Shown: positions 16,622 to 27,117 of the stretch, piece by piece
Layout: every line of letters begins with the position of its first letter
How positions within the stretch are numbered: position 1 is the stretch's first letter
From: an uncultured Flammeovirgaceae bacterium
GTDB lineage: Bacteria > Bacteroidota > Bacteroidia > Cytophagales > Cyclobacteriaceae
Direction: 5' to 3'
DNA length: 36,344 nucleotides
Assembly (NCBI GenBank): GCA_937884755.1
Contig: CAKZYJ010000462.1
Span: forward strand, 1-36,344
The notes under the pieces: generated by a model
What the model saw: only the letters and a program-made list of their open reading frames with translations
Told to the model about the DNA's origin: nothing
Databases searched by the model: none
Translations under genes and position numbers: made by a program

Positions 16622-19285
16622 TTACTCATTCCGTAGAGAATCTACCGGATTAGCGAGGGCGGCTCGGATGGCATGATAACTTACTGTAAACGAAGATACT
16701 ATTAAAGCAACCAAACCAGCTACCACGAAAAGCTGCGGTTTAATGTCAATGCGGTAGGCAAAGTTTTCCAGCCAATGATTCATGATGTAATAGGATAGCG
16801 GAACCGAAACTACAAAGGCAATTAGCACCAGTTTAGTGAAGTCGCGGGACAGTAGTCCCACGATACCGCTGACCCGAGCTCCCAATACCTTTCGAATACC
16901 AATTTCTTTTACCTTTCGCTCAGCAACAAAAGCCGATAAGCCGTACAGGCCGAGGCAGGAGATAAAGATGGCAATGAACGTAAATACACCAATAACCTGC
17001 ATGGTGGTTCGGTCGCTTTCGTACTGACTTTGTACTTGTTGATCTAGTAGGGTATAGTCAAAAGGTAGATCAGCTACGGTTTCCTGCCAAATATCTTCTA
17101 CTATCGGTAGCACTTGGTTCATACTAGCCGGGTGGACGGCAGCAACCAAATAGCTAAAGACATCCGCATCGCTGGGTTGGAATAACATGGGGGCGATAGG
17201 CTGATGGAGCGATAGTTGGTGAAAATCATTGACCACTCCTATAATCTCAAAAGAATAGGTGGTTCCTTCGTAATCGAAGTGAAGCTGTTTTCCAATAGCC
17301 TCATCCTGGGAAATACCCAGGTTTTTCAGGGCCAATTGATTAATCAGGATAGGATTATCTTCGTGCTCTGAGGAGGTAGCATCAAAATTTCTTCCCGCCA
17401 GTAGTTGTAGCTGCAATACATCCACAAAATCATTATCCACAAAGTATCGCTGGCAGTAAATGGCGTTTTCCATATTAGAACCAGTTGGGTAGAGTCGGAG
17501 ATCGTTCACCACTTTACGTCCTGGTATAACACTGGTAGCCGTTACCTGCTGGATTTCGGCTTGCTGGTTCAGCTTATTTTTTAATTCTTGATACTGTTGC
17601 TGAGCCTCTGATGAATGCAGCGGGAGTACAACGCGGGACGTTGCTTCAAATCCCAGATACTGCCGTTGCATGTAATCTAGCTGGCTTAAAATAACGACGA
17701 CCCCGAAAATCAGGCAAATAGCAATGGCAAACTGAAACACGACTAAGCCTTTCCGCAGCCAGCCGGAAGAGGCTCTCATCATGCCTTTTCCTTTCAATAC
17801 TTTCGCTGGTTGAAACGAAGAAAGAAAGAAGGCTGGATACGTTCCGGCTAACAAGCCTACGAAGAGGGTAATTGCTAGGGCGGCCAATCCGTAATATGCC
17901 CAATGAATAGCTGAAAAGTCAATCGTTTTTCCGGTTAGACTGTTTAAAAAGGGAAGTAGTCCCCCGGCCAAAACAGCACTCAGCAGTACGGCAATGCCCA
18001 CAATAAGCATAGATTCAGTGAGAAACTGCCGAATTAAAAGCGGCTGACTTGCGCCTAGCGTTTTGCGTACTCCTACTTCGCTAGCTCGCTGACTGGCTTT
18101 GGCGGTAGATAGGTTGATGAAATTAACACAGGCAATTAGCAGAATGAAGATGGCAATAATGGAAAGCACGTAGATAAACATCATGCTACCGTTATTGCCC
18201 AACTCAACTTCGTAATTAGAGCGAAGGTGAATATCCGTGACTGCTTGCAGATCCATTGATTTACTCATACCCATTGCTTTTAGGCTTTCGGCACCGTACT
18301 TGTTAAGAAAGTCCGGAAATTTCGCCACTAGTGCTTCCGGTGAAGCATTAGGATTTAGCTGGAGGTAAGAGAAAACGAAGTTATTCCCTGCCCATTGATC
18401 ACTGTTGATCACATACTGCCCGATACCCTTGCTAGTCATGGAGGTGAAAAAGTTCGCTTCAATATGGGTTCTTTGGCGGTTTTCCTCTAGCACCCCAGTT
18501 ACTTCGTAATCATCAGTACCGATACGAATGATTTCACCTAAGCCTCTTGACTCATCAAACAGTTTACGCGCTAACTTTTGCGTTAAGACGACAGTGTTGG
18601 GCTGACTCAGGGCTTTTTGTGGATTACCCGCCGAAAACTGATAGTTAAACATCTCAAAGAATGTAGAATCGACAATCAATCCTTTGTCTTCAGAAAATGA
18701 TTTCTCTTGATAGTATATCTGGTAGAAGTCAATTACCGGATGGCTTACTATCCGAGTAGCCTTTACTACTTCAGGAAACTCACTCCACATAGTCATTGCG
18801 ATAGGGGGAGAAGCAGTAGGGAGGTCTTCCGTCATACCTCCGCTATTATTAAAGTGAGTGGTAATACGGTATAGGTTAGGGGCGTGGGTGTGGTGCTGAT
18901 CGTAGCTTAGTTCATCCTGAATGTAGAGAAACAACAGTAGACAACAGCTAATCCCCACCGTTAGTCCGATGATGTTGATAAAAGAGAATGCTTTATGCTT
19001 GGCCAGGTTGCGGAAAGCAATTTTAAGATAGTTTCTAAGCATAGCCGTATAGTTTACTGAATGATAATATTGTTGTCGTTTAAACACCGAAGGACGCAGA
19101 TACGCCAGCACCTCCCTCCAATAGCTTCTTTTCGCTTTCTTTACTCCTTCCTTTTGTGCTCTCCGATAGTAACGTTCGTGTAAATCACCGAGCACTTCTT
19201 CTAAGAGTTCGGGAGCGCAAAAGCGTTCCAGTAGCTTATCTAGCCATTTGGGTGGGGGGTGATATGGGTGCTCTGACTTACTCAT
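16622..19285 (-). CDS. Prefix-domain double-FtsX permease, last gene of the PadR operon
   Basis: An 887-residue permease. Residues 1-81 form the soluble prefix domain (PPPKWLDKLLERFCAPELLEE, then GDLHERYY and YWREVLAYLRPS). Met82 (MLRNYLKIAFRNLAKHKAFS) corresponds to the start of the prefix-less plus-strand copies. Then follow helix 1, a periplasmic MacB_PCD-like domain, the coupling segment SEVGVRKTLGASQPL (Ser for the usual Lys), helix 5, a second periplasmic domain, and VKEIGIRKVLGARVSG with three final helices ending ANPVDSLRNE. Public databases call the N-terminal part 'permease prefix domain 2'; its function is not established. The ATG lies inside the last codons of the preceding gene (overlap ATGAGTAA, 19278-19285), implying coupled translation. 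It is distal to a pseudogene in the same operon. Confidence 0.95.
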   Translation of the reverse strand: MSKSEHPYHPPPKWLDKLLERFCAPELLEEVLGDLHERYYRRAQKEGVKKAKRSYWREVLAYLRPSVFKRQQYYHSVNYTAMLRNYLKIAFRNLAKHKAFSFINIIGLTVGISCCLLLFLYIQDELSYDQHHTHAPNLYRITTHFNNSGGMTEDLPTASPPIAMTMWSEFPEVVKATRIVSHPVIDFYQIYYQEKSFSEDKGLIVDSTFFEMFNYQFSAGNPQKALSQPNTVVLTQKLARKLFDESRGLGEIIRIGTDDYEVTGVLEENRQRTHIEANFFTSMTSKGIGQYVINSDQWAGNNFVFSYLQLNPNASPEALVAKFPDFLNKYGAESLKAMGMSKSMDLQAVTDIHLRSNYEVELGNNGSMMFIYVLSIIAIFILLIACVNFINLSTAKASQRASEVGVRKTLGASQPLLIRQFLTESMLIVGIAVLLSAVLAGGLLPFLNSLTGKTIDFSAIHWAYYGLAALAITLFVGLLAGTYPAFFLSSFQPAKVLKGKGMMRASSGWLRKGLVVFQFAIAICLIFGVVVILSQLDYMQRQYLGFEATSRVVLPLHSSEAQQQYQELKNKLNQQAEIQQVTATSVIPGRKVVNDLRLYPTGSNMENAIYCQRYFVDNDFVDVLQLQLLAGRNFDATSSEHEDNPILINQLALKNLGISQDEAIGKQLHFDYEGTTYSFEIIGVVNDFHQLSLHQPIAPMLFQPSDADVFSYLVAAVHPASMNQVLPIVEDIWQETVADLPFDYTLLDQQVQSQYESDRTTMQVIGVFTFIAIFISCLGLYGLSAFVAERKVKEIGIRKVLGARVSGIVGLLSRDFTKLVLIAFVVSVPLSYYIMNHWLENFAYRIDIKPQLFVVAGLVALIVSSFTVSYHAIRAALANPVDSLRNE

Positions 19286-21848
19286 TCCGTAGGGAGTCTA
19301 CGGGGTTGGCGAGGGCGGCTCGGATGGATTGGAAGCTGATGGTAAGTAATGTTACTAGAAAAGCTAGTACACCTGCTAAGGCGAAAACCCACCAAGATAA
19401 TTCTATGCGATAGGCATATCCTTGTAACCAGTCGCTCATGAAAAACCAAGCAATAGGAGTTGCTATGATAAAAGCCATTCCTACTAATTTCAGGAAGTCT
19501 TTTGAGAATAGCGTAACAATGCTATTGACCGATGCACCCAAAACTTTCCGTATGCCAATTTCTTTGACTCGCTGTTCGGCTGAGAACATCGCGAGACCCA
19601 GCAGACCAAGACAGGAAATAAAGATTGCCAGTCCACCAAACACGTTAGACAGTCTAGTAATGATTTTTTCGCTTCGGTATAGCTTCTGGTATTCTTCATC
19701 TACAAAGTAGAAAGTAAACGGTAAGTTGGGGTTAATTTCTTTATAGGTCTGCTCCAAGCTAGCCAGTGCTTCTTGGGTTTTGCCCGGTTTGGTTCGCACT
19801 AAAGCCACTCCAAAGGGTAGGTTTTCGTTCAGCCCAACCACTAGAGGTTGGATGGGCTCGTGTAGGGAGTAAAAATGAAAATCTTTCAGCACCCCAATAA
19901 TTGGACCTTTAATCCCGTTAAGCGTTACCGACTTACCAATCGGTTCGTTAAAGCCCATCCGTTTTACTGCTTCTTCGTTGACTAGAAAGCTGGCCGTATC
20001 AGTGGAAAATTCTCGGGAAAAATCGCGACCTTCAATCACCTCCAAACCCATTGTTTTCACGTAGTCGTAGCCCACCCTTGAATTAGCAAATGGGATGATG
20101 GTATTGGGAGCTTTGCCTTCCCAATCTACTTGCAGATTAGTTGCCCTCATTCTGAGGAAGAGGTTACCGGTACGATCTACCTGCTGAATGCCGGGTAGAG
20201 AAGAAGCAGCTTGTTTGAAAACCTGATATTTACTAGGAAGATTACCTCTCATGAGAATGTACAGCAAATTCTCTCGCTCGTAGCCTAAGTGTTTGTTTTG
20301 TATATAGGTAGTCTGTTGAGAAATGACCAGCGTAACTACGATGAGCAGAATAGAAAGAACAAACTGGAAAACGACTAGTCCTTTACGAAACCAAACCGCC
20401 CGGGAACTGAACTTGAGGGTTCCCTTCAATACTCGAGTAGGTTGTAAAGAAGAAAGAAAAAAAGCAGGGTAGCTGCCGGCTATCAATCCCGTTATCAGGG
20501 TCAAACTTATTAGTATCAACAAAAACGAAGGCTGAGTAACAGGCAACGCTAATTGTTTCCCCGTAAGATCGTTGAAATAAGGTAACAGTAGTGTTACTAA
20601 TACTATAGAAGCAACAGTAGCAATGATTGCAAACAGAATAGTCTCGCCGATAAATTGACTGGTGAGCGTATGCCTTGCTGCACCAATTACTTTGCGGATA
20701 CCTATTTCTTTGGAACGTTTGACCGACCGGGCTGTAGCCAGATTCATAAAATTGATGCAAGCGATCAACAAAATAAAAACGGCTATTCCGCTAAAAATCC
20801 GCACATATTCAATTCGTCCTCCGCTAGGTTCGCCATTTTCAAAACCAGAATGCAAGTACACATCACTAAAACGCTGTAAACCCAATTCAGCCCGATAGTT
20901 TGAACTCGGTTCCAGATAGGCATCCAAGAAGTTCTTGATCTTTGCTTCTACTATCACCGGATCCGCCTGGGGAAGTAGCTGAATGTAGGTAGGAGTAACG
21001 TTTATATTCCATCGTTTTAGGGCGGGTGCTCGTTCTACCGAGAAACTGATTAAACAATCAAACTGAGCCGACGAATTGGCCGGTGGATTCTCAAAGACCG
21101 CGGTAACCGTCAGGTCTTGTGTATCATCAACTGTCAAAGTTTTTCCTAGAGCACTCTCAGGACTGTCAAAAAAAGTTATAGCCATATCTCTAGAAATGGC
21201 CACACTGGCCGGAGCCGCTAGTGCGGTTTCTGGAGTGCCCTGCACGAGTGGATAGCTAAACATTTTGAAAAAATCAGCTCCAGCGGAACCGCCTTTCATC
21301 TCAAATATTTCTTCCCCCACCCGAAAGTTACTCTTTCCCCCGGCGGCGAATACACTAGCATGTACAACTTAGGGCCCAGCCTCATTCAACGCTTACGAAA
21401 GTAAGGCCGGTGTAGCGTGAGCTGCTTTTATCTCACCGTCGTTGTAGCTTCGTTGATACACCGAAAACAACTGCTCGCTATTGGTGTGAAAGTCGTCTAT
21501 ACTGTATTCATCTTGCACCCAAAGAAAAATCAGCAGACTGCACGTCATACCTAAAGCCAATCCGAGAATATTGATGAAAGAGAAGGCTTTATTGCGGGTA
21601 ATGTTGCGAACAGCAACAATAACATAGTTACGTAACATATCAGAAAAAATTGAAGGACGCAGATACGCCAATACCTCCCGCCAATAGCTTCTCCGCGCTT
21701 TCCTAACCCCTTCTTTCTGTACTCTCAGATAGTAGCGTTCGTGCAAATCGCCTAGCACTTCTTCCAGGAGTTCGGGAGTGCAGAATCGTTCAAGAAGATT
21801 ATCTAGCCATTTGGGTGGTGGTTGACACGGGTGATCGGATTTACTCAT
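19278..21848 (-). pseudogene. Prefix-domain double-FtsX permease broken by two in-frame TAA codons
   Basis: One reading frame runs through the whole segment and would encode a complete permease of the usual length (856 codons before its stop). It is interrupted by TAA at 21393-21395 and again by TAA at 21369-21371, eight codons further on. Before the stops lie an intact prefix domain (from MSKSDHPCQPPPKWLD), Met71 and helix 1. Between them are the codons ALNEAGP, and after the second stop the frame continues VVHASVFAAGGK as in siblings. Comparison with the family suggests both stops replace Glu (LLS-E-AL, GP-E-VV), each one G-to-T change. No frameshift is present, and about 690 codons after the stops remain open, including both coupling segments and the SLRNE tail. 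An internal GTG at 21320 could restart translation but would lack helix 1. It overlaps its neighbours by ATGAGTAA at both ends. Confidence 0.88.
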
Positions 21849-24441
21849 TCCGTAGTGAATCTACGGGATTGGCAAGGGCGGCTTTGATAGACTGGAAGCT
21901 GACTGTTAACTGGGCTACCAAAAGGGCTAGCAGGCCTACCAGCGCGTACATCCACCAGGCTACTTCTACCCGGTAAGTAAAATTTTGTAGCCACTGCTTC
22001 ATCAAATACCAAGCCAATGGGGCAGCAAATACCATAGCAACGAGTACGAGCTTTACAAATTCCCGAGATAATAGAGAGACAATATGCGCAACGGAGGCTC
22101 CTAACACTTTTCGGATGCCAATCTCCTTCGTGCGTCGCTCTGCCGCAAAGGCCGATAAGCCGAATAGACCCAAGCAAGAAATTATAATAGCCAGTAAAGC
22201 GAAGGTATTAGCCAATTTTCCAATGAGCTCTTCGCTGGCAAACTTGCGGTCAAATTCTTCATCAACAAAGGAGTAAGAGAAAGGAAAAGCCGGATTATGG
22301 TTTTGGAAGACTTCTTCTATATCTTTCATGGTCTGACTGATGTTGGTTCCTTCCGGCAAACGAATGAGCATATCACTCGTCCAATCAGGTTGGAAGACAA
22401 AAGCGGTACGGAACGATGGTTCGTAGGGGGAACCCATGGTAATATCATCCAAAACCCCTACGACAGTATGCTCTCGGCCGTACAACTCCACAGATGTGCC
22501 GACTGGATCTTCCAGGCCCATGTATTCTACCGCGGCCTGATTTAGGAGCATAGAGGAACTGTCGCTGAAGTTTTGATCAAACTCTCTGCCTAATAAAATT
22601 TCGGAGCCTAGTGTCTGAGTGTAATCATATCCTACGCTAAGGATAGCAAAGTATCTGTCCTGACTGTCGTCTTTTCCTGGCCAATCCGGCTTACTCCAGG
22701 AATTGAGATTAGTGATCGGACTGGAAGACACGGTTACTGAGGATGCTAACGATTGTTCCAGCAAGTCTCGTTTAATCAGATCGTAGTTTTCTCCAATCTC
22801 TCCACTGGTGGGAACAGTTAAGAGAAGCTCTTTGTCATATCCAATGTCTTGGCTTTTGATATAGTAAATCTGACTGTAAATGACGCCCGTACAGATCATC
22901 AGGCCAATAGAAAAGAAAAATTGTACGGTGACCATCACTTTGAGCGGTAAATTACCTCTTTTACCTGCTCTTACTCTACCTCGCAATACTTTCAGAGGTT
23001 GAGAAGCAGATAAGAAAAAAGCGGGATAACCTCCGGCGGCTATTCCGGTAACGAGAATAAAAACGAATGCACTACCCCACAATAGTGGGTTACTATAATC
23101 TAGAGCCAGATTTTTGTTGACTACACTGTTATAAGACGGTAGTAAAACCTCTACCAAAAAGATTGCAATCCCAAACGAAATAAAGGCGATCACCATTGTT
23201 TCACTTAGGAATTGGGTAATAAGTTGCCAACGGCGCGAACCGGCTGTTTTACGAATGCCTACTTCTCGAGCGCGTTTCTCAGATTGGGCAGTAGTGAGAT
23301 TAGCAAAATTGATACAAGCTAACGCCAGAATGAGGATAGCGACGATAGCAAAAATTCGCACATATTTAATCGCGCCACCTACGCTTTTTCCGTTTTCAAA
23401 TTCTGAGTATAAGCGAGTACGTTTTAGCGGAAACAGCATAAATTCAGCCTCTTCGTAGTGCGGCTTCATCCAGTCTCGGATTCGATCTTCAATCTGATTA
23501 GCATCTACTCCCTCTTCCAACTCAATATGCATCAGATGAGAGCTGCTATTCCAATCAGTAAGCAATTCTTGAAATTCTGGATCTAAACTCGCTATGACCT
23601 TAAGAGAAATAAGCCCTTCAAATTGCAGACTTGAATACTGAGGGGGATCTTCAACTATCCCAGATACGGTAAGGTCTATCTGATTATTGACTTGTATTAC
23701 TTTGTCAAGCGCAGACTTAGACCCAAATAAGGCCTTAGCCGTAGATTCGGTTAAGACGATAGACGATGGATCGCGGAGTTGTTTCTCTAGTGTGCCTTCT
23801 AGTAACTTAAAGTCAAAGGTTTGCAAAAAATCTTCACCTACTTGCAATAATTCCTTCTCAACAACCTTATCGCCGTAGGCTAACATTGCTTCCCCCACAC
23901 CGTCATCGGTAGGGATTGCGTATTTAATCCCAACTTCTTCTCTCAATGGCTCCCACGCGGCCAATGGAACGATCGTTTGGGTAAAAGTGCCATTGTCACC
24001 TGGTCGGTTCATATACACCCGGTAAATACGATCAATATTCGTATGAAATTTATCCCACGAGAGTTCGTCCACTATCCACAGCGAAATGAGGATACTACAG
24101 ACAATACCTAAGGCTAATCCGAATATATTGATGAGAGAAAAAAATTTGTTATAGTACAAGTTTCGCCAAGCGATTTTTAGATAATTACGAATCATATCGG
24201 AAGAAATTAGGGTGGTGGAATAAGTTGATGATCTTTTAAAAACTGAGAACCGGAAGTATGATAGTATATCGCGCCAGTACCGTTGCTGGGCTTTACGCGC
24301 TCCTTCCTTCTTTACTCGTCGGTAATAGCGTTCGTGTAAGTCCCCCAGTACTTCTTCTAGGAGTTCGGGAGTGCAGAACCGCTCGAGCAGTTTATCTACC
24401 CATCTAGGAGGGCGTTGATATGGATGTTCCCGTTTACTCAT
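21841..24441 (-). CDS. Prefix-domain double-FtsX permease
   Basis: An 866-residue permease. The prefix domain (residues 1-82) has RPPRWVDKLLERFCTPELLEE and GDLHERYYRR, then a less typical YWRDILSYFRFS. Met83 starts the helix-1 module (MIRNYLKIAWRNLYYNKFFS). Coupling segments are REVGIRKTAGSRRWQ and TKEIGIRKVLGASVAH, and the tail is ANPVDSLRNE. The start ATG lies 12 bp after the preceding stop (24454) rather than in the usual overlap. At its 3' end the overlap ATGAGTAA (21841-21848) contains the start of the broken copy. Its helix-1 surroundings (SLWIVDELSWDKFHTN) fit the family. Partner ATPase and substrate are unknown. Confidence 0.95.
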   Translation of the reverse strand: MSKREHPYQRPPRWVDKLLERFCTPELLEEVLGDLHERYYRRVKKEGARKAQQRYWRDILSYFRFSVFKRSSTYSTTLISSDMIRNYLKIAWRNLYYNKFFSLINIFGLALGIVCSILISLWIVDELSWDKFHTNIDRIYRVYMNRPGDNGTFTQTIVPLAAWEPLREEVGIKYAIPTDDGVGEAMLAYGDKVVEKELLQVGEDFLQTFDFKLLEGTLEKQLRDPSSIVLTESTAKALFGSKSALDKVIQVNNQIDLTVSGIVEDPPQYSSLQFEGLISLKVIASLDPEFQELLTDWNSSSHLMHIELEEGVDANQIEDRIRDWMKPHYEEAEFMLFPLKRTRLYSEFENGKSVGGAIKYVRIFAIVAILILALACINFANLTTAQSEKRAREVGIRKTAGSRRWQLITQFLSETMVIAFISFGIAIFLVEVLLPSYNSVVNKNLALDYSNPLLWGSAFVFILVTGIAAGGYPAFFLSASQPLKVLRGRVRAGKRGNLPLKVMVTVQFFFSIGLMICTGVIYSQIYYIKSQDIGYDKELLLTVPTSGEIGENYDLIKRDLLEQSLASSVTVSSSPITNLNSWSKPDWPGKDDSQDRYFAILSVGYDYTQTLGSEILLGREFDQNFSDSSSMLLNQAAVEYMGLEDPVGTSVELYGREHTVVGVLDDITMGSPYEPSFRTAFVFQPDWTSDMLIRLPEGTNISQTMKDIEEVFQNHNPAFPFSYSFVDEEFDRKFASEELIGKLANTFALLAIIISCLGLFGLSAFAAERRTKEIGIRKVLGASVAHIVSLLSREFVKLVLVAMVFAAPLAWYLMKQWLQNFTYRVEVAWWMYALVGLLALLVAQLTVSFQSIKAALANPVDSLRNE

Positions 24442-24453
24442 TCATTTATATCA

Positions 24454-27117
24454 CTAATCGTTTCGTAATATGGTAGCCGGGTTGGTGAGGGCTGCTTTGA
24501 TGGTTTGACTGCTGATGGTGATAATCGTAATGATGAGGGCTAGTATTCCGGCCAATACAAACGTGAGAAGGCTAATTTCAATATGGTAAGCAAAACTGCT
24601 AAGCCATTTTCTCATAAAGTACCAGGCAATGGGCCAGGCAATGATATTGGCAATCAAGATAAGCCAGAGAATTTCTTTACTAAGTAGTTGTAGAATACTA
24701 CTGATAGGAGCTCCCAGCACTTTTCGGATGCTGACTTCTTTGGTACGTTGTAATGCACTGAAGGTCGCTAAACCAAATAAGCCCATCACGGCAATTAAGA
24801 TCGCCAGCCCAGCGAAGATAATAAATAGCTCGCTTTGACTTTGCTCACTATCATAAAGTTGCTGATAGTGTTCATTGAGAAATAAATAATCAAATGCTAT
24901 TTCAGGTACAAACTGCTTCCACACCGTTTCCATATGTGCTAATGCCTCAGACATATCAGTTTGCGAGACTAAAACCGAAACATCGTGAAACATATGCTGC
25001 CCGTGAAAAACTACCGGTACAATTGGTTGGTGCAGCGACTCAAAATGAAAATCCTGTACTACTCCGACCACAGTACCTTTGGTTGGGCCATTTTGGAGAG
25101 CCTTTCCAATGGCTTCTTCGTTAGTCCAACCTACCATACGGGCCGCGGTCTCGTTTATGATAAAGTTGGTTGAGTCATCCGAACCAATAGTTTCGGAAAA
25201 GTCTCTTCCGCTCACAATCGGGACTTGATAGGTGTCAAAATAGTTATGGTCAATCCGCACGTCTTTCATCACGATGTCGGTGGTTACCATACTATCGCCT
25301 TGCTGAACTGAAGTACCCTGCATAGCAGTCAGTCGTTCGGTAGGCACTAGACTTGACCGGGTAGCATTGAGAATAGCGGGATGTTCAGTAAGTTCGTGGT
25401 AAAAGGTCTCGAAACGTTCGTCAATCTCATCGGTGTAGCCCAGAAAAACGACCTGATCTTTGGCATAGCCCAGCTCCTGATCGTTGAGGAAATTAAGCTG
25501 TTGGTAGGTAATCATCGTGGCAATAATCATTATGATGGAAATGGCGAATTGTACCACTACTAGTGCTTGTCGAATCCGTCCACTCTCACGGGCAGAACCG
25601 CTTCGTCCTTTCAGCGCCAGTGCTGGTTTGAAGCGAGAGATGATAAATGCTGGGTAAAGTCCAGCTGATATTCCCACCAGACCGATGATAGCAACTACAA
25701 CCAAGATCGACGGTGGCGTGGCGTAATGGGCTAGTTCAATGGTTTTATCAGTGAACTCATTAAGCCAGGGAAGGGCGAGAGAGATAAACACGATTGCCAG
25801 CAGAAACGCAAAAAAAGCTAATAGAGTAGATTCACTTAGGTGCTGAAGAACCAATTGCTTTCGCAACGCTCCAATCGCTTTACGTAAACCAACTTCCTTG
25901 CTGCGGGTAGTAGCCCGGGCGGTAGATAAATTGATAAAGTTGAAGCCGGCAATCTGCAGCAGGAATACCCCAATAGCGCCCATAATGTACACGTAATCAA
26001 TATTCCCGTTTGCTTCTTCTTCAGAGTCAAGCTGGGAGTACAGGTGAATAGAGGTGAGTGGCTGGAGGTAGAGATTAGTCCAACTGCTGGGCTGTACCGG
26101 GCCTTCGGATTGTCCCATGTGCCGATCTAGGAAAGCCGGAAACTGAGCTTCCACCCGCTGGGGGTCAAATTCATCGTTCACCAAAAGGTAGGTGCCAAAA
26201 GAGTTAGCACCCCAGCCCGTTTCTAGGTTATCTCGACCGTAAATAGTATTATCGTTCAAGGTGCTAAACGAAACTAGGAAATCAGGGTGCCAGTGGGACT
26301 GAGTTGGAAAAGCCTTATACACTCCGGTAATTTCAAAGTAATTGTCTTGAGATATAAGTTGTTTTCCCACTATGTCTTGGGTACCAAAATACTTTTCCGC
26401 CGCCGCATCCGAAAGCATCATGGTGAAAGGCTTTTCTAAGGCGGTTTTAGAGTTACCCTCCACCATAGGAATAGTAAAAACCTTGAAAACCGATGACTCA
26501 GCGTAATAGAGGTTTTCCACGGCCAGACTTTCCTGAAAAGAGCGATTTTCGTCAATAGTGGCCAGGGGCATACCGGATCGGAGGATACGGACTACTTCCT
26601 GAATGTCGGGAAAATCATTGGCTAACCGAGGGGCATAGCCCGGAGCGGTATGCCCTAGATGCAAGGATACACTACCGTCGGGCGAAAGGAAATCCCGCGT
26701 GACGCGGTAGATATTATCCGCATTTTCGTGGTAGCGGTCGTAGCTCAGTTCATCCTGAATAAACATAGCAATAAGCAAGCTACCCGTGAGTGCCAGCGCT
26801 AATCCTAGTACGTTGATGGCAGTGGTTAATTTATTTCGGGCGAATAATCGTAGAGCTAGAGTGAAATAATTCTTTAACATATCTTTAGAAATAAATGAAT
26901 TTGATGGTCGTCGGATAATTGCGGGACGTAGATAGGCAAGCACCTCTCGCCAGTAGCTTTTTCGGGCTTTCGCTTCCCCATCCTTCTGCGCTTTTAAATA
27001 ATAGCGTTCGTGTAAATCACCGAGTACTTCTTCCAACAGCTCAGGGGCACAGAACCGCTCGAGAAGTCTATTGAGCCATTTAGGAGGCGGTTGGTATGGA
27101 TGCTCTCGTTTACTCAT
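24454..27117 (-). CDS. Prefix-domain double-FtsX permease with atypical C-terminus
   Basis: An 887-residue permease. Prefix residues 1-79 include PPPKWLNRLLERFCAPELLEE and GDLHERYYLK. Met80 (MLKNYFTLALRLFARNKLTT) begins the transmembrane module and is the most diverged version of that opening in the window. Coupling segments are KEVGLRKAIGALRKQ and TKEVSIRKVLGAPISS, the latter with Ser in place of Gly and Pro in place of Ser. The tail is TNPATILRND instead of ANPVDSLRNE. In keeping with this change, it does not overlap the next gene but ends 12 bp before it. Its own start overlaps the previous gene by ATGAGTAA (27110-27117). It appears intact but has evolved faster than its neighbours at the cytoplasmic surface. 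Confidence 0.95.
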   Translation of the reverse strand: MSKREHPYQPPPKWLNRLLERFCAPELLEEVLGDLHERYYLKAQKDGEAKARKSYWREVLAYLRPAIIRRPSNSFISKDMLKNYFTLALRLFARNKLTTAINVLGLALALTGSLLIAMFIQDELSYDRYHENADNIYRVTRDFLSPDGSVSLHLGHTAPGYAPRLANDFPDIQEVVRILRSGMPLATIDENRSFQESLAVENLYYAESSVFKVFTIPMVEGNSKTALEKPFTMMLSDAAAEKYFGTQDIVGKQLISQDNYFEITGVYKAFPTQSHWHPDFLVSFSTLNDNTIYGRDNLETGWGANSFGTYLLVNDEFDPQRVEAQFPAFLDRHMGQSEGPVQPSSWTNLYLQPLTSIHLYSQLDSEEEANGNIDYVYIMGAIGVFLLQIAGFNFINLSTARATTRSKEVGLRKAIGALRKQLVLQHLSESTLLAFFAFLLAIVFISLALPWLNEFTDKTIELAHYATPPSILVVVAIIGLVGISAGLYPAFIISRFKPALALKGRSGSARESGRIRQALVVVQFAISIIMIIATMITYQQLNFLNDQELGYAKDQVVFLGYTDEIDERFETFYHELTEHPAILNATRSSLVPTERLTAMQGTSVQQGDSMVTTDIVMKDVRIDHNYFDTYQVPIVSGRDFSETIGSDDSTNFIINETAARMVGWTNEEAIGKALQNGPTKGTVVGVVQDFHFESLHQPIVPVVFHGQHMFHDVSVLVSQTDMSEALAHMETVWKQFVPEIAFDYLFLNEHYQQLYDSEQSQSELFIIFAGLAILIAVMGLFGLATFSALQRTKEVSIRKVLGAPISSILQLLSKEILWLILIANIIAWPIAWYFMRKWLSSFAYHIEISLLTFVLAGILALIITIITISSQTIKAALTNPATILRND

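Noticed and set aside
21320-21393. Frameshift between two separate permease genes
   Set aside because: Both pieces are in the same frame; only two TAA codons separate them, so it is one gene with nonsense changes.
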